From Sulfitobacter sp. SK012 (GTDB lineage Bacteria; Pseudomonadota; Alphaproteobacteria; Rhodobacterales; Rhodobacteraceae): a stretch of DNA of 64,000 bases. This document shows positions 1-8,700 of this stretch, piece by piece. Below the pieces are notes generated by a model. That model did no database searches, was not told the origin of the DNA, and worked only from the letters and a program-made list of their open reading frames with translations. How positions within the stretch are numbered: position 1 is the first letter of the stretch; each line of letters opens with the position of its first letter. The position numbers and the translations under genes were made by a program. The stretch is from NCBI RefSeq assembly GCF_003352085.1, contig NZ_CP025806.1, positions 1-64,000 on the forward strand, in the 5' to 3' direction.

Positions 1-966
1 ATGGCACGCAATATTTTCAACCAACCCCCGGCAGATGATAAAGTCGCAGCTCCCTCCCCTGCCCCGGTAAAACCTTCAAAACTGCCCGGTTCTGTCGGTG
101 GGCTTCGTGACTCTCTGCGTGAAATCACAGCCAATTCCATTCGTGACATTGAGCCTGATCAGATCGACATGGATGGATTGCGCGACCGGCTAGTTTTGGA
201 AGACAGCAGCATTGACGAACTCACCGAGAGCATACGAAAACATGGTCAACAGGTACCAATCATGGTCCGTCCCTCGGATCAACATGATCGCTACCGCATC
301 GTTTATGGTCGGCGTAGGCTTGCGGCAATTCGAAAAATAGGCGGATCAGTGAAGGCAATTGTCCGTACACTGGACGACGATGCCTCATTGATCGCACAAG
401 GCCAAGAGAACAACCTTCGCCTTGACCCTTCTTTTATCGAAAAATCTCTTTTTATCAAAGAGATGCACGAGGCCGGTTACAAACCCAGCATTATACAGGA
501 CGCATTGGGACTGACTCGACAAGGAGTTTCGAACCATCGCGTTGTCATCGAGCAGTTACCTGACGAGCTTGTTCGCATGGTTGGGCCCGCTCACGGAGTT
601 GGTAGGCGACAGTGGGGAGAGTTGGCTGCACTCGCCAATCAGGTGCAACTTATTGATATCGCAACGGAAACGATCAACGAACTACCCATCGAGACACCAA
701 GTTCAGAGAAGTTTCAAGCGGTGTACGCTGCCTGCGCCAAAAAGATAAAACCCGCTGTGAAGCCAACTCCTAAGGGCCTGACGACCGTAGTGAAAGATGA
801 GAACGGCAGCCCACTAGCGACGCTTGCAGTTGATGGCAAATCGATTGCCATCAAAATTGCCCGCAAGGACAACCCGGAATTCGGCCAGTGGCTAGAAGAT
901 CGTGCAGAGACAACGCTTCTGCAGCTTTTCGACCAGTGGCAGAGTGAGAGAGACTCGGGATCCTGA
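1..966 (+). CDS. repB: RepB, plasmid partitioning protein of the repABC system
   Basis: The protein is 321 aa, a normal RepB length. It should bind the plasmid centromere and work with the RepA ATPase to segregate the replicon. Visible features are a ParB-type N-terminal domain (about 50-145) with the arginine patch GRRRLAAI near residues 103-110 and ENNLR near 136-140, then a helix-turn-helix around 160-182 (LGLTRQGVSNH), then a RepB-specific C-terminal region. The start codon is the first base of the window, so repA, normally just upstream, is outside. repC follows after 238 bp, the gap usual for repABC, where the counter-transcript RNA lies. The family call is secure. The compatibility group cannot be read by eye. 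Confidence 0.95.
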   Translation: MARNIFNQPPADDKVAAPSPAPVKPSKLPGSVGGLRDSLREITANSIRDIEPDQIDMDGLRDRLVLEDSSIDELTESIRKHGQQVPIMVRPSDQHDRYRIVYGRRRLAAIRKIGGSVKAIVRTLDDDASLIAQGQENNLRLDPSFIEKSLFIKEMHEAGYKPSIIQDALGLTRQGVSNHRVVIEQLPDELVRMVGPAHGVGRRQWGELAALANQVQLIDIATETINELPIETPSSEKFQAVYAACAKKIKPAVKPTPKGLTTVVKDENGSPLATLAVDGKSIAIKIARKDNPEFGQWLEDRAETTLLQLFDQWQSERDSGS

Positions 967-1009
967 TCCCAGTCAAAATTAGAAACACGAGCAGAGGAGA
1001 AATACGAAG

Positions 1010-1105
1010 ACCAGAAAGAAAAGAGCCCCCCAAAGTTTCCCTCGGAGAGCCCTCATCAGTAGTTTTGCACCTTTGATGTAGCAACCTCCAATACAACGGT
1101 CAAGA
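1010..1105 (-). ncRNA. Putative counter-transcript RNA (ctRNA/inc RNA) between repB and repC
   Basis: In repABC replicons the repB-repC gap encodes a short antisense RNA that represses repC. Read on the minus strand this gap shows TTGACC, a 17-nt spacer and TACATC, a plausible promoter pointing back toward repB. A C/G-run and T-rich stretch lies about 50 nt downstream near 1010-1030. No clean terminator stem was found, so the exact transcript is uncertain. The call rests mainly on position and the promoter-like spacing. Confidence 0.35.
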
Positions 1106-1204
1106 GTCACCGATTCGGTGGACGTCTTTTTATTGCCTTGTTGCGCTCTGAAACGCGGGACAAGACGGGGAAATTGTGGGCCAAACGGTCGTCGTTCATA
1201 AATC

Positions 1205-2260
1205 ATGGCATTCACAAAACTCTCAATCAAAAGCACCCCCGCTGGTCCAGCGTCCAGTTCGCAAACACATCAAGAGACTGATATCTGGGCAATCTTCAGG
1301 GCCCTCAGAGACTCTCGTAGCATGTTTGAACTACGCCCCGGACATATCCAAACACTTCAAGCAATGCTCAGTTTCCTTAGACCAGGTCACGGAGATACCG
1401 TGTTTGCTTCCAACAACGAAATCTGCCGGCGTGTCGGTGGCATCGATGAAAGGACGCTTCGCAGGCATATCGATCGCTTTGTCGAACTCGGCTTTATGAA
1501 GCGCCACGACAGTCCAAACCGGAAACGCTACCGTGTCAGGTCATCAGATGGTCATTCCATCAGTTATGGCCTTTCTCTCACTCCGTTATTGGAACGCGCC
1601 AGCGAGCTGTTGTCCGTCGCTAAAGAAATGGAAAACAACCGTCGCGATCGTATTTTCCTTCGCAAGCAAATACTGACAAGACTCGCCTGCTTGGAAGAAC
1701 ACGATCCTGGTAACGGCTTAGTCTCCGAAGTTCGTAAAACACTTCGGAGAAAGCTCACGATTGTAGAATATCGCAATCTATTGACCGAAGTTGACGCGGA
1801 AAATATCGGTATGTCCACCGCGGTGGACGCTCCGGAAACGATCAAACTGCCCGCCAATGACGGTCAAATTGTCCGGCACCAATCTAGGTCTATAAAAGAA
1901 CAAAAAGATTTAGAAGACAAACTAACTAACGAGCCACCAGCAATTCAAAAACTTATTTCGATATGTGATCAGGCAATATCGTTCTCAACGAATAGGCTCC
2001 ATAGCTGGGTCGACATCGAAAACCATGCGCGCACCCTTGCTCCAATGATGGGTATTCACGCTAACACGTTCGACAAAGCCAAGACCGCCGTAGGCACAGA
2101 AAAAGCGTCAAGCGCCATCTTCATCATACTTCAGCTAGGAAAACATATCAGAGACTTCGGAGCCTATTTCCATAGCATAACGCTTGGCAAAAGAGTTCAG
2201 CAGTTCAACCCAGCTGTCTTGCTCGACAGGTTGTCCAAAACTGAAAGCATAATCGCATAA
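1205..2260 (+). CDS. repC: RepC, replication initiator
   Basis: The protein is 351 aa, shorter than many RepC proteins (about 400 aa). It should bind the replication origin, which in this family lies inside repC itself. The N-terminal half has the RepC pattern: a helix-turn-helix/winged-helix segment at roughly 60-115 (NNEICRRVGG, ERTLRRHIDRFVELGF). The middle is helical and charged, and the C-terminal domain ends with a conserved-looking GAYFHSITLGKR block. The gene sits directly after repB. It contains one perfect 16-bp palindrome and is followed one base after its stop by a second. A weak ribosome site precedes the ATG, which fits the tight control expected for repC. Confidence 0.92.
   Translation: MAFTKLSIKSTPAGPASSSQTHQETDIWAIFRALRDSRSMFELRPGHIQTLQAMLSFLRPGHGDTVFASNNEICRRVGGIDERTLRRHIDRFVELGFMKRHDSPNRKRYRVRSSDGHSISYGLSLTPLLERASELLSVAKEMENNRRDRIFLRKQILTRLACLEEHDPGNGLVSEVRKTLRRKLTIVEYRNLLTEVDAENIGMSTAVDAPETIKLPANDGQIVRHQSRSIKEQKDLEDKLTNEPPAIQKLISICDQAISFSTNRLHSWVDIENHARTLAPMMGIHANTFDKAKTAVGTEKASSAIFIILQLGKHIRDFGAYFHSITLGKRVQQFNPAVLLDRLSKTESIIA
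1813..1828. promoter_or_regulatory. Perfect 16-bp palindrome, candidate RepB-binding partition site (copy 1)
   Basis: The sequence is GTCCACCGCGGTGGAC, fully self-complementary, located inside repC. Its length, central GC and symmetry fit the alphaproteobacterial repABC partition palindrome (published form GTTNNNNGCNNNNAAC), with GTC/GAC replacing GTT/AAC at the ends. An identical copy lies just after repC. Confidence 0.7.
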
Positions 2261-2261
2261 C

Positions 2262-2277
2262 GTCCACCGCGGTGGAC
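2262..2277. promoter_or_regulatory. Perfect 16-bp palindrome, candidate RepB-binding partition site (copy 2)
   Basis: The sequence is identical to the palindrome inside repC and begins one base after the repC stop codon. Two exact copies of a perfect 16-mer palindrome limited to the rep locus strongly suggest a RepB/parS-type site. Confidence 0.72.
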
Positions 2278-3229
2278 ACTTAGAAGGAATGACCAAGTTG
2301 AAGTTTTGCTTACCCTTTAGTTTCGGCCAGTCGTTCGCACCACTGATGAATGGAGCAAGTCACGTTGAAGAGAAAAAACCTGAAGCCTGCCAAGAATGGT
2401 TTTAACGCAGAAAGGTTGCGCATTTCCATAACTCTATCTGAGCTCGGCAGTGAACACCTTGGCCGCACATTGGGCGAACATCACTATGCGCGAGTATCAT
2501 TCAAACATTATCGAAACTCTCATATTTCGCTAATGCTAACTGGAAACCTTTACCCTTCCTTCAGTGTGCAGAGATAGCCAGTACAAAGCCGGTCGTCTTC
2601 TTGCAAAGCAACAAAAACCAATATTGGTTGCGCACAAAATTTGCTTTGAAGGAGCAGGTGCTTCCGCTGTCGATCGCTTAAGTGCGGGAACCCTAACCTG
2701 GATAAAAAGTTCTGTTGTAGTTTTGTATAATCCTAACTGTTCACACCCCTGAATGGTAACCTTGGATATCTACACGCTCATCGCAATCCAAAATGCCTTG
2801 TATCAATCGCTCGTATTGACATAAATACATATTTATCAATGAGATAGGTGAAAAATATCTCGAGGAAGGGCTAAAAACCTCGCGAACCTCCAAAAACACA
2901 AAATCACTCAGTCTGAACTCATTTCTGCCGCTCTACGAAGCACCAAACTTCAATGGCAGCATCAAGGATATCATCATAGTTGCCCCGTTGTTGTTTTGGA
3001 TAAGGTCAGTTCGGTTCAGATCTAGCGCTGCTGAAAAGTAAAAGTTTCCTTCTTGTTTTGGGACTGCCGGAAGGGGCCTTTGTGAAGTTCCCTTCCGGGT
3101 TCGGGTTGGTTTCCAACCTGTCTGTCCGGACAAGGAACATCCCATGCAAACAGAAGTATTGCGCGTGCTGCGCGCAGAAGCTCGGTCGTGGTGGCGACAC
3201 CGAGAGCTAAGGACATCCGGTGAGCTTGA
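2278..3229. other. Gene-poor stretch between the rep locus and the backbone genes
   Basis: No convincing gene was found in this 950-bp stretch. It is AT-richer than its surroundings and has only short, unsupported reading frames, such as a 75-codon one at 2350-2577. The one clear element is an inverted repeat at 2815-2840 (ATAAATA-CA-TATTTAT flanked by ATTG/CAAT). The right part (about 3000-3230) probably holds decayed upstream sequence of the ParB-like remnant. Confidence 0.6.
2815..2840. repeat. AT-rich inverted repeat
   Basis: ATAAATA and TATTTAT are separated by CA, with outer ATTG/CAAT also complementary across a 2-nt bulge. It could be an operator or a helical melting element of the rep region. 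No flanking gene uses it obviously. Confidence 0.4.
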
Positions 3230-3565
3230 GGAGGCACGCCGGCTCGAGCGAATATCCGCGCCCATTGGACGCCGAACGCGGCGCTGTTCAACCGTTTCAA
3301 GAAGGCGTGGTTGCTCAAAATCCTCGGCGAGGAGCTGGGGCTCGCACAAGAGGCGGTGACACTAGCCTCGATGAGCAAAAAGGAGATCGTTGCCTTCTGC
3401 GACAAGCTCTTTGCCGAACCGTTTGCGACGCTGACAGAGGCCCAACATGCAGCGGTCGCAGCCTGGTGTCCGCCGATGATGCAGACGACCGGTGGCGGCA
3501 GCTTGGTGGTCGATGCGGTGGAAGACGCAGCGCAGGCCCAGGCGGTCCAAGCAAAAGCCGCCTGA
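3230..3565 (+). pseudogene. C-terminal remnant of a larger plasmid (ParB-like) protein
   Basis: An open frame of about 111 codons starts right after an in-frame stop at 3227-3229 and has no credible start codon or ribosome site. The translation includes AHWTPNAALFNRFKKAWLL, MSKKEIVAFCDKLFAEP and an alanine-rich tail. This resembles the C-terminal tail of long ParB-domain proteins seen near strawberry-notch genes on Rhodobacterales plasmids. That resemblance is from memory and not verified. If right, the N-terminal catalytic part has been lost by deletion and only the tail survives. The alternative is a short unannotated gene using TTG at 3311. Confidence 0.45.
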
Positions 3566-3673
3566 TCCAGATGGCGACCCGCGCTTGGGAACAACCAAAC
3601 GCGGGTCGAACTTACTCCTCCAACAATTCTTTGAAACACGCGGCTTAGACCGCCGTTTATGAAAGACATCCCC

Positions 3674-4267
3674 ATGGCTATTCTCAAGTTCTCCTCGTCC
3701 GCTGTTGCGGCGCAAATCACGCATGCACGCTCCTGTTCAACCTTCCTGCCCAATTGGAATGGGCCCATTGACAAACCCGCCTTGATCCTCATCGTTGGGA
3801 ACGGCGTACATCTGCGCTCTAATGGCATTGATGGCTCCACCACCCGCATTGTCACGACCGAGCAGTCGGATCCCAGCTTTGCCTTCGCAAACGGCATCAA
3901 CCCGTTTCGGGACAGTGACTGGATGGCACAGCGCCAAATGGCGTTCCGTGATCTTACGGGGCAGTTCTACACAGACATTCTGGATGACGTGCAAACGCTT
4001 ATTGATCACGGGCAGGGGGCCATTCGGCTGGCAACCGACGGCCATTCTATCCGCGTCTTCGTACGCCGTGCGTCCGACTTCCTGATTGGTGGGACCTATG
4101 AGGTGCCCTCCGGTCTGGGCGGGCGGTTTCGGGTGATCCTGAAGGACGCTTGCGACACCTTCGCAATTGTTCAGAACTGCGGCAACTGTGAGGACTTCGA
4201 TGCGATGCAACCGTATCGGGTGCCGCTCGATGCGCTGATGGAACTTGAAGACCGGAGGGCGGCGTAA
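3674..4267 (+). CDS. Conserved hypothetical plasmid protein
   Basis: The protein is 197 aa from the ATG at 3674. An upstream in-frame ATG at 3659 is possible but has a poorer ribosome site. I do not recognise the family. The protein is soluble, with no signal peptide or membrane segment. It has a mixed beta-rich C-terminal half ending with CGNCEDFDAMQPYRVPL and a DGHSIRVFVRRASDFLIGG stretch that looks like a compact beta domain. Its stop codon overlaps the next gene's ATG by one base (TAATG), so the two are translationally coupled and probably work together. Confidence 0.75.
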   Translation: MAILKFSSSAVAAQITHARSCSTFLPNWNGPIDKPALILIVGNGVHLRSNGIDGSTTRIVTTEQSDPSFAFANGINPFRDSDWMAQRQMAFRDLTGQFYTDILDDVQTLIDHGQGAIRLATDGHSIRVFVRRASDFLIGGTYEVPSGLGGRFRVILKDACDTFAIVQNCGNCEDFDAMQPYRVPLDALMELEDRRAA

Positions 4268-4923
4268 TGGGCTGGCTCTTCTACACCGACCGGCGGGTTC
4301 AGACCTACGCTGATGAGAAGGCAGAAATCACACGCCTTTGTACGTTTGAGACGGATACGCGCCGCACAACATTGGTCAAAGCCAGAAAGGTTGGCTCGAC
4401 ATGGTATGCGGCGGCGAAGGTTGAGAGCCTCGATGGCACGGCTTTGGAAGACCGGACTTACATGATTGACGATGATGGGTCATTCACCTTCGGCGCGGTG
4501 TTTCTGACGCGCACGGACGACGGGTGCTGGGGCTACAAGGATATGGAGGAAAGCGCCGGTCCCCGCGAGTCCCGTGCACCGCTGAGCATTCTTAATCTAC
4601 TTTCAGAGCTGAAAGACCCCGACAGCTATGCGCACGCTTGGCGCCAGCGGTGTCGGGACTGGGCGGCGATCCCTGACTATGCAGAGGGCGACAAGATCAA
4701 ACTGGTTGCCCCTGTGACACTCAGCGATGGCAGCACTTGCCAGATCGTCACAGCGACCCATTACAAGCGCGGGCGGCAAAAACGTCGCTGCTACCGTATT
4801 GAGGAAACCGGCAGCCTTGTCCGGCTCTCAAAGGCGTCATTGGCGGGATCGGAGCTCATCATTCGCGAAATTGCCGAGGGGAGCGCGGTGCTGGCGGAGT
4901 TTTTTGCGGGGAAGAGCGCTTAG
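4267..4923 (+). CDS. DUF6927-like conserved plasmid protein
   Basis: The protein is 218 aa and starts MGWLFYTD, the signature I associate with the DUF6927 family of unknown function found on alphaproteobacterial plasmids and integrative elements. That family call is from memory. The protein has several beta-strand-like stretches (TLVKARKVGSTWYAAAKV, DRTYMIDDDGSFTFGAVFL). It is preceded by a translationally coupled partner and followed by the toxin-antitoxin operon. There are no catalytic motifs that I recognise. Confidence 0.7.
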   Translation: MGWLFYTDRRVQTYADEKAEITRLCTFETDTRRTTLVKARKVGSTWYAAAKVESLDGTALEDRTYMIDDDGSFTFGAVFLTRTDDGCWGYKDMEESAGPRESRAPLSILNLLSELKDPDSYAHAWRQRCRDWAAIPDYAEGDKIKLVAPVTLSDGSTCQIVTATHYKRGRQKRRCYRIEETGSLVRLSKASLAGSELIIREIAEGSAVLAEFFAGKSA

Positions 4924-4949
4924 TGACTTCGGAACTTTTGTGCCCCTTG

Positions 4950-4978
4950 CAGAATATCAAGATAATCTGTATATTCTG
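4950..4978. promoter_or_regulatory. Inverted repeat, likely antitoxin operator
   Basis: CAGAATAT and ATATTCTG (perfect 8-bp arms, 13-bp spacer) end 27 bp before the antitoxin ATG. Phd/YefM-type antitoxins bind palindromes overlapping their own promoter, so this is the natural autoregulatory operator. Confidence 0.6.
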
Positions 4979-5005
4979 AATAAGGCAGATAATAGGAGCG
5001 ATAGC

Positions 5006-5248
5006 ATGAAACAGTTTCCAGCCGGTGACCTGACCCGCAACACAGGTGATCTTTTTGAAGCGGCGGCTGTCGCTCCCGTTGCGATTACAAAGCACCGTAA
5101 GCCTCGCTTTGTGGTCATGTCGATGGAGCGGTTCGAAGCCCTTACGACTGGACGAGGCACGCAGGTTGCGATGGATGTGACGGATATGCCTGAAGATCTG
5201 GGGACCCTCTTGGACAAGGGCATCGAGGATCATTTCCGTGACCGCTGA
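5006..5248 (+). CDS. Phd/YefM-type antitoxin
   Basis: The protein is 80 aa. The ATG at 5006 is chosen because AGGAG lies at about 4994-4998 and the homologous region begins there (MKQFPAGDLTRN). The N-terminal pattern, with a short strand then a helix (GDLFEAAAVAPVAITKH) and RKPRFVVMSMERFEAL, is the Phd/YefM DNA-binding fold. The C-terminal tail (about 55-80) would be the disordered toxin-neutralising part. It overlaps the toxin gene by 11 bp, typical of type II pairs, and is preceded by a palindromic operator. It should neutralise the downstream PemK-like RNase and autorepress the operon. Confidence 0.85.
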   Translation: MKQFPAGDLTRNTGDLFEAAAVAPVAITKHRKPRFVVMSMERFEALTTGRGTQVAMDVTDMPEDLGTLLDKGIEDHFRDR

Positions 5249-5657
5249 TTTTCCGGCCGCAGGGCAGGTTTTTGACTATCACTATCTTTGGAAATGGCAG
5301 GCCGATCGCGGCGAAACTGAGGGTCGCAAAAAGCGACCAAGCTGCGTGGTGATTGTTGTCGCCAACGAGGCAGGTCACCATGTGATGTTCATAGCGCCGA
5401 TCACCAGTAAATCGCCAGATCAAGGCCCAACAGCGCTGGAAATACCCGAAACGGAGGCTCGCCGCGCACGGCTCGACAGTAATCTATCCCTCTGGGTCAT
5501 CCTGGATGAGTTAAACGCTGATGTTTTAGAGGCCTCATATACAATTGAGGATCGCTCGCCTCGCGGGTCTTTCAGCCCTGCTTTCACCGATGCGATTTTG
5601 CGCGGCGTACAACAGCTTCGGGTGGCCGGAAGATTGAAGCTGTCCAAACGAACCTAG
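5238..5657 (+). CDS. PemK/MazF-family toxin (endoribonuclease)
   Basis: The protein is 139 aa and overlaps the antitoxin by 11 bp. The N-terminal block AGQVFDYHYLWKWQAD, followed by GRKKRPSCVVIV and MFIAPITSKSP, matches the PemK/MazF growth-inhibitor group common in alphaproteobacteria. There the RP(S/C)-beta-strand and the P-I-T-x-S/H motif build the RNA-cleaving barrel. It should cleave mRNA when the antitoxin is degraded and so act as a plasmid-addiction module. The family call comes from motif layout. Activity is inferred. Confidence 0.8.
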   Translation: MTADFPAAGQVFDYHYLWKWQADRGETEGRKKRPSCVVIVVANEAGHHVMFIAPITSKSPDQGPTALEIPETEARRARLDSNLSLWVILDELNADVLEASYTIEDRSPRGSFSPAFTDAILRGVQQLRVAGRLKLSKRT

Positions 5658-5742
5658 CCTTTACAACTTGCTCTCGTTCCCGAAAGGGAAAGGGGACTTT
5701 TTGTCCTGTGAACCTCAAACCGGATCACAAAGGACAGACACC

Positions 5743-8700
5743 ATGGCCCATCCCAAACCGAAGCACCCCAATCAATCCCCATCAAATGCCCAGCTCAAAT
5801 CCGCCCTGTCGCTGATCGCCGCCGAGATCGCGCGGGATCCTCTGCGCAGCTCCTTCCTCTCGAAGATAATGCGCGACACCTTTGGGGGCAGTGACGCAAG
5901 CGGTGCATGGAATTGGCGTATGGGCTACGACATGATGCAAGCGGCTGCGGTTCTAGCACTTTCGAACCATGGAGACGGACTTGATCCGCTTGGCACCGCC
6001 AAGCCTCTCGCCATGCGGCTTTTGACCGAAACCCGCCGCTCCGAGCAGCAAATCCGCCTGCAACAGTTCTCTACCCCACTGCCTTACGCCGCCCTCGCCG
6101 TGCGCGCGGGAGCGATCCGCAACGGTGAGACTGTGCTGGAACCCTCTGCGGGAACCGGCGCATTGGCGGGTTTTGCCAAGCGGGCAGGGGCCAAGCTCCT
6201 ACTCAACGAAGTCGATCCGTTTCGCCAACGTCTGCTCGATGCGGTGTTCGACGGAGAGGCGACTGCGCATGACGCCGAACATATCGATGATCTGCTGACC
6301 TCACCAACAGCCCCCAGCGTTGTTGTGATGAACCCGCCCTTTGCGTCTTCGGTCGATCGCTCTCGTGACAAGCACATCGCAGCAAAGCACCTCATCGGGG
6401 CTGCCAAACGACTGGCACCCGGCGGGCGCCTTGTTGCGATCATGCCGATGGGCTTCACCCTCGAGCGAGACGCAGCACATTGGGCGCGTGCGATGGGAAC
6501 TCTCACGCCGCGCCTGGCCCTGACCATGCCCGGTCATGTCTATCGCAAGCTCGGCACCAGCGTTGATACGCAGCTCATGGTCTTCGATAAGGTCCAGGAC
6601 GAGCATGAGATGATCCGTGTATCGGTTGACGATCTCGACGCAGCAATTAGCATCGTGGACGAGATCGCCGCGACGCGCCCGATTAAAGCGCCCGCGACGG
6701 CACAACGCCCAAAGCATGTTCACGGACTTCTAACGCGTTCTGAGCACTCCACAGGACGCAAGCCCACTAAAACAAGGGCCGCTGTCGCCAAAACACCTAA
6801 ACACGCGGCAACACCGCTGTCGTTCACCACGTTCGAGACGCCGCGAGAAAACACCCCCATCTCCGAGATCTATGCCCGGTATCGCCCGCAGCGGATCGAT
6901 ATTGCTGGTGCGCAGGAGCATCCGACGCCGCTGGTCGAAAGCATTGCGATGGCGTCTGTTGCGCCGCCGGTGCCATCACTGCACGCCGCTGAAGGACTGC
7001 GCCTGCCCAACCGCTTGATTGCCGAGGGTCACCTCTCCGAGGCCCAGCTTGAAACCATCATCATGGCCAATGACGCCCACGCGCGCGATCTACCGGGCAA
7101 GTTCACCATCGATGACGACCAGACCAAAATGCTGCGCAGCGACGAGGATGGGGATGCGCGGGCTTATCGCTTGGGATATTTTCTGGGGGACGGCACTGGC
7201 TGCGGTAAGGGGCGCGAGTGCGCGGGGCTTATTCTGGTCAATTGGCTTTCTGGGCGGCGCAAAGCGGTATGGGTGTCCAAATCCGCCACCCTGATTGAAG
7301 ACGCAGTGCGGGATTGGACCGACCTCGGCGGCTCGCCCGCAGATATTCAGCCTCTCTCGAAATGGAAACCCGATCAATCCGTCACTATGGGCGACGGTAT
7401 TATGTTTGTGACCTATGCAACGCTCCGCTCAGCCGGCAAATGCGGAACCACACGTCTGAACCAACTTCTGGAGTGGATGGGGGATGACTTCGACGGCGTC
7501 CTGGCTTTCGACGAGGCGCACGCGATGCAGAATGCGGCCGGATCCGAGCAGGGCAGGGGTGCAAAGCCGTCCCAGCAGGGTCTGGCCGGTCTGCGCCTAC
7601 AACTCGCCACCCCTCGCGCCCGCGTCTTCTATGTCTCTGCGACGGGGGCGACATCTGTCCACAATCTCGCCTATGCTTCTCGCCTCGGGCTCTGGGGCCA
7701 AGGAAATGAATACCCCTTCCCCAGCCGCGAGAGCTTTGTCTCTGCGATGGAGGCGGGCGGTGTGGCGGCCATGGAAGTAGTTGCCCGCGATCTCAAAACG
7801 CTTGGGTTTTACACGGCGCGGGCCCTGAGCTTTGACGGTGTTGAATACGACGTACTGGAACATGCGCTGACACCCGCACAAACGGAGATCTATGATGCCT
7901 ATGCGGGTGCGTTTCGCACCATCCATCACAATCTGGAAGCCGCATTGACCGCGACCGGCGTCAATGACGCATCGGGCGAGACAAATGCCTCTGCCGCAAA
8001 AGCTTCCGCCAAGTCACGGTTCGAGAGCACAAAGCAGCGCTTCTTCAATCATCTGCTGATGGGCATGAAAGCCCCGTCGATTGTCAGCGCCATTCAGCAA
8101 GACATGTCCGATGGCTATGCCTGCGTCATCCAAGTGGTCTCTACGGGCGAAAGCCTCCTGAAGCGTCGGTTGGAGATAATGGACCCCGACGATGAACTGG
8201 TCGAGGGGGCGCTTACACCGCGTGACTATGTGCTCGGCTATCTCGAACAGGCCTTTCCAATCCACACCCAGAAGCTGGTCGAGATGGATGGCAACATCGC
8301 CGCAGAACCGCTGCGCGATGCTACAGGGGCCTTGGTTGTTTCCCGCGAAGCGCTGGCGCTGCGCGATGAGGCGATGATGGATTCGATGGCGTTGGCCCCG
8401 ATCCCCGCCGCGCTGGATCAAATCCTCTGGGCGTTCGGTGATGAGGCGGTAGCGGAAGTGACGGGTCGTTCCATCCGTCCGCTCAAATCCAGCGATGGTG
8501 CGCTCTTCATAGAAAAACGCGCGGCCAGCAGCAATTCGTCTGAAACCCAAGCCTTTATGGATGGCGACAAGAACATCCTGATCTTCTCGGATGCCGGCGG
8601 CACAGGGCGATCCTATCATGCGGCGCAAACGGCCAAGAACCAGAAGCGGCGTCGTCATTACCTACTGGAACCGGGCTGGCGCGCAGATGCGGCGATCCAA

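Noticed and set aside
1106..1123. GTCACCG-ATT-CGGTGGAC as a third partition palindrome
   Set aside because: It is imperfect with different arm geometry. It may instead be part of the ctRNA promoter region or a hairpin in the repC leader.
851..1236. Two overlapping minus-strand reading frames of 81 and 85 codons over the repB-repC gap
   Set aside because: They cross the end of repB and the antisense-RNA region, have no ribosome site and no recognisable domain; treated as chance frames.
2350..2577. 75-codon reading frame after repC
   Set aside because: No homologous-looking motif, no ribosome site, and it lies in AT-rich rep-associated sequence.
3022..3900. 292-codon minus-strand frame
   Set aside because: It is antisense to the ParB-like remnant and the following gene, rich in Ala, Arg and Ser with no domain signature; a shadow frame.
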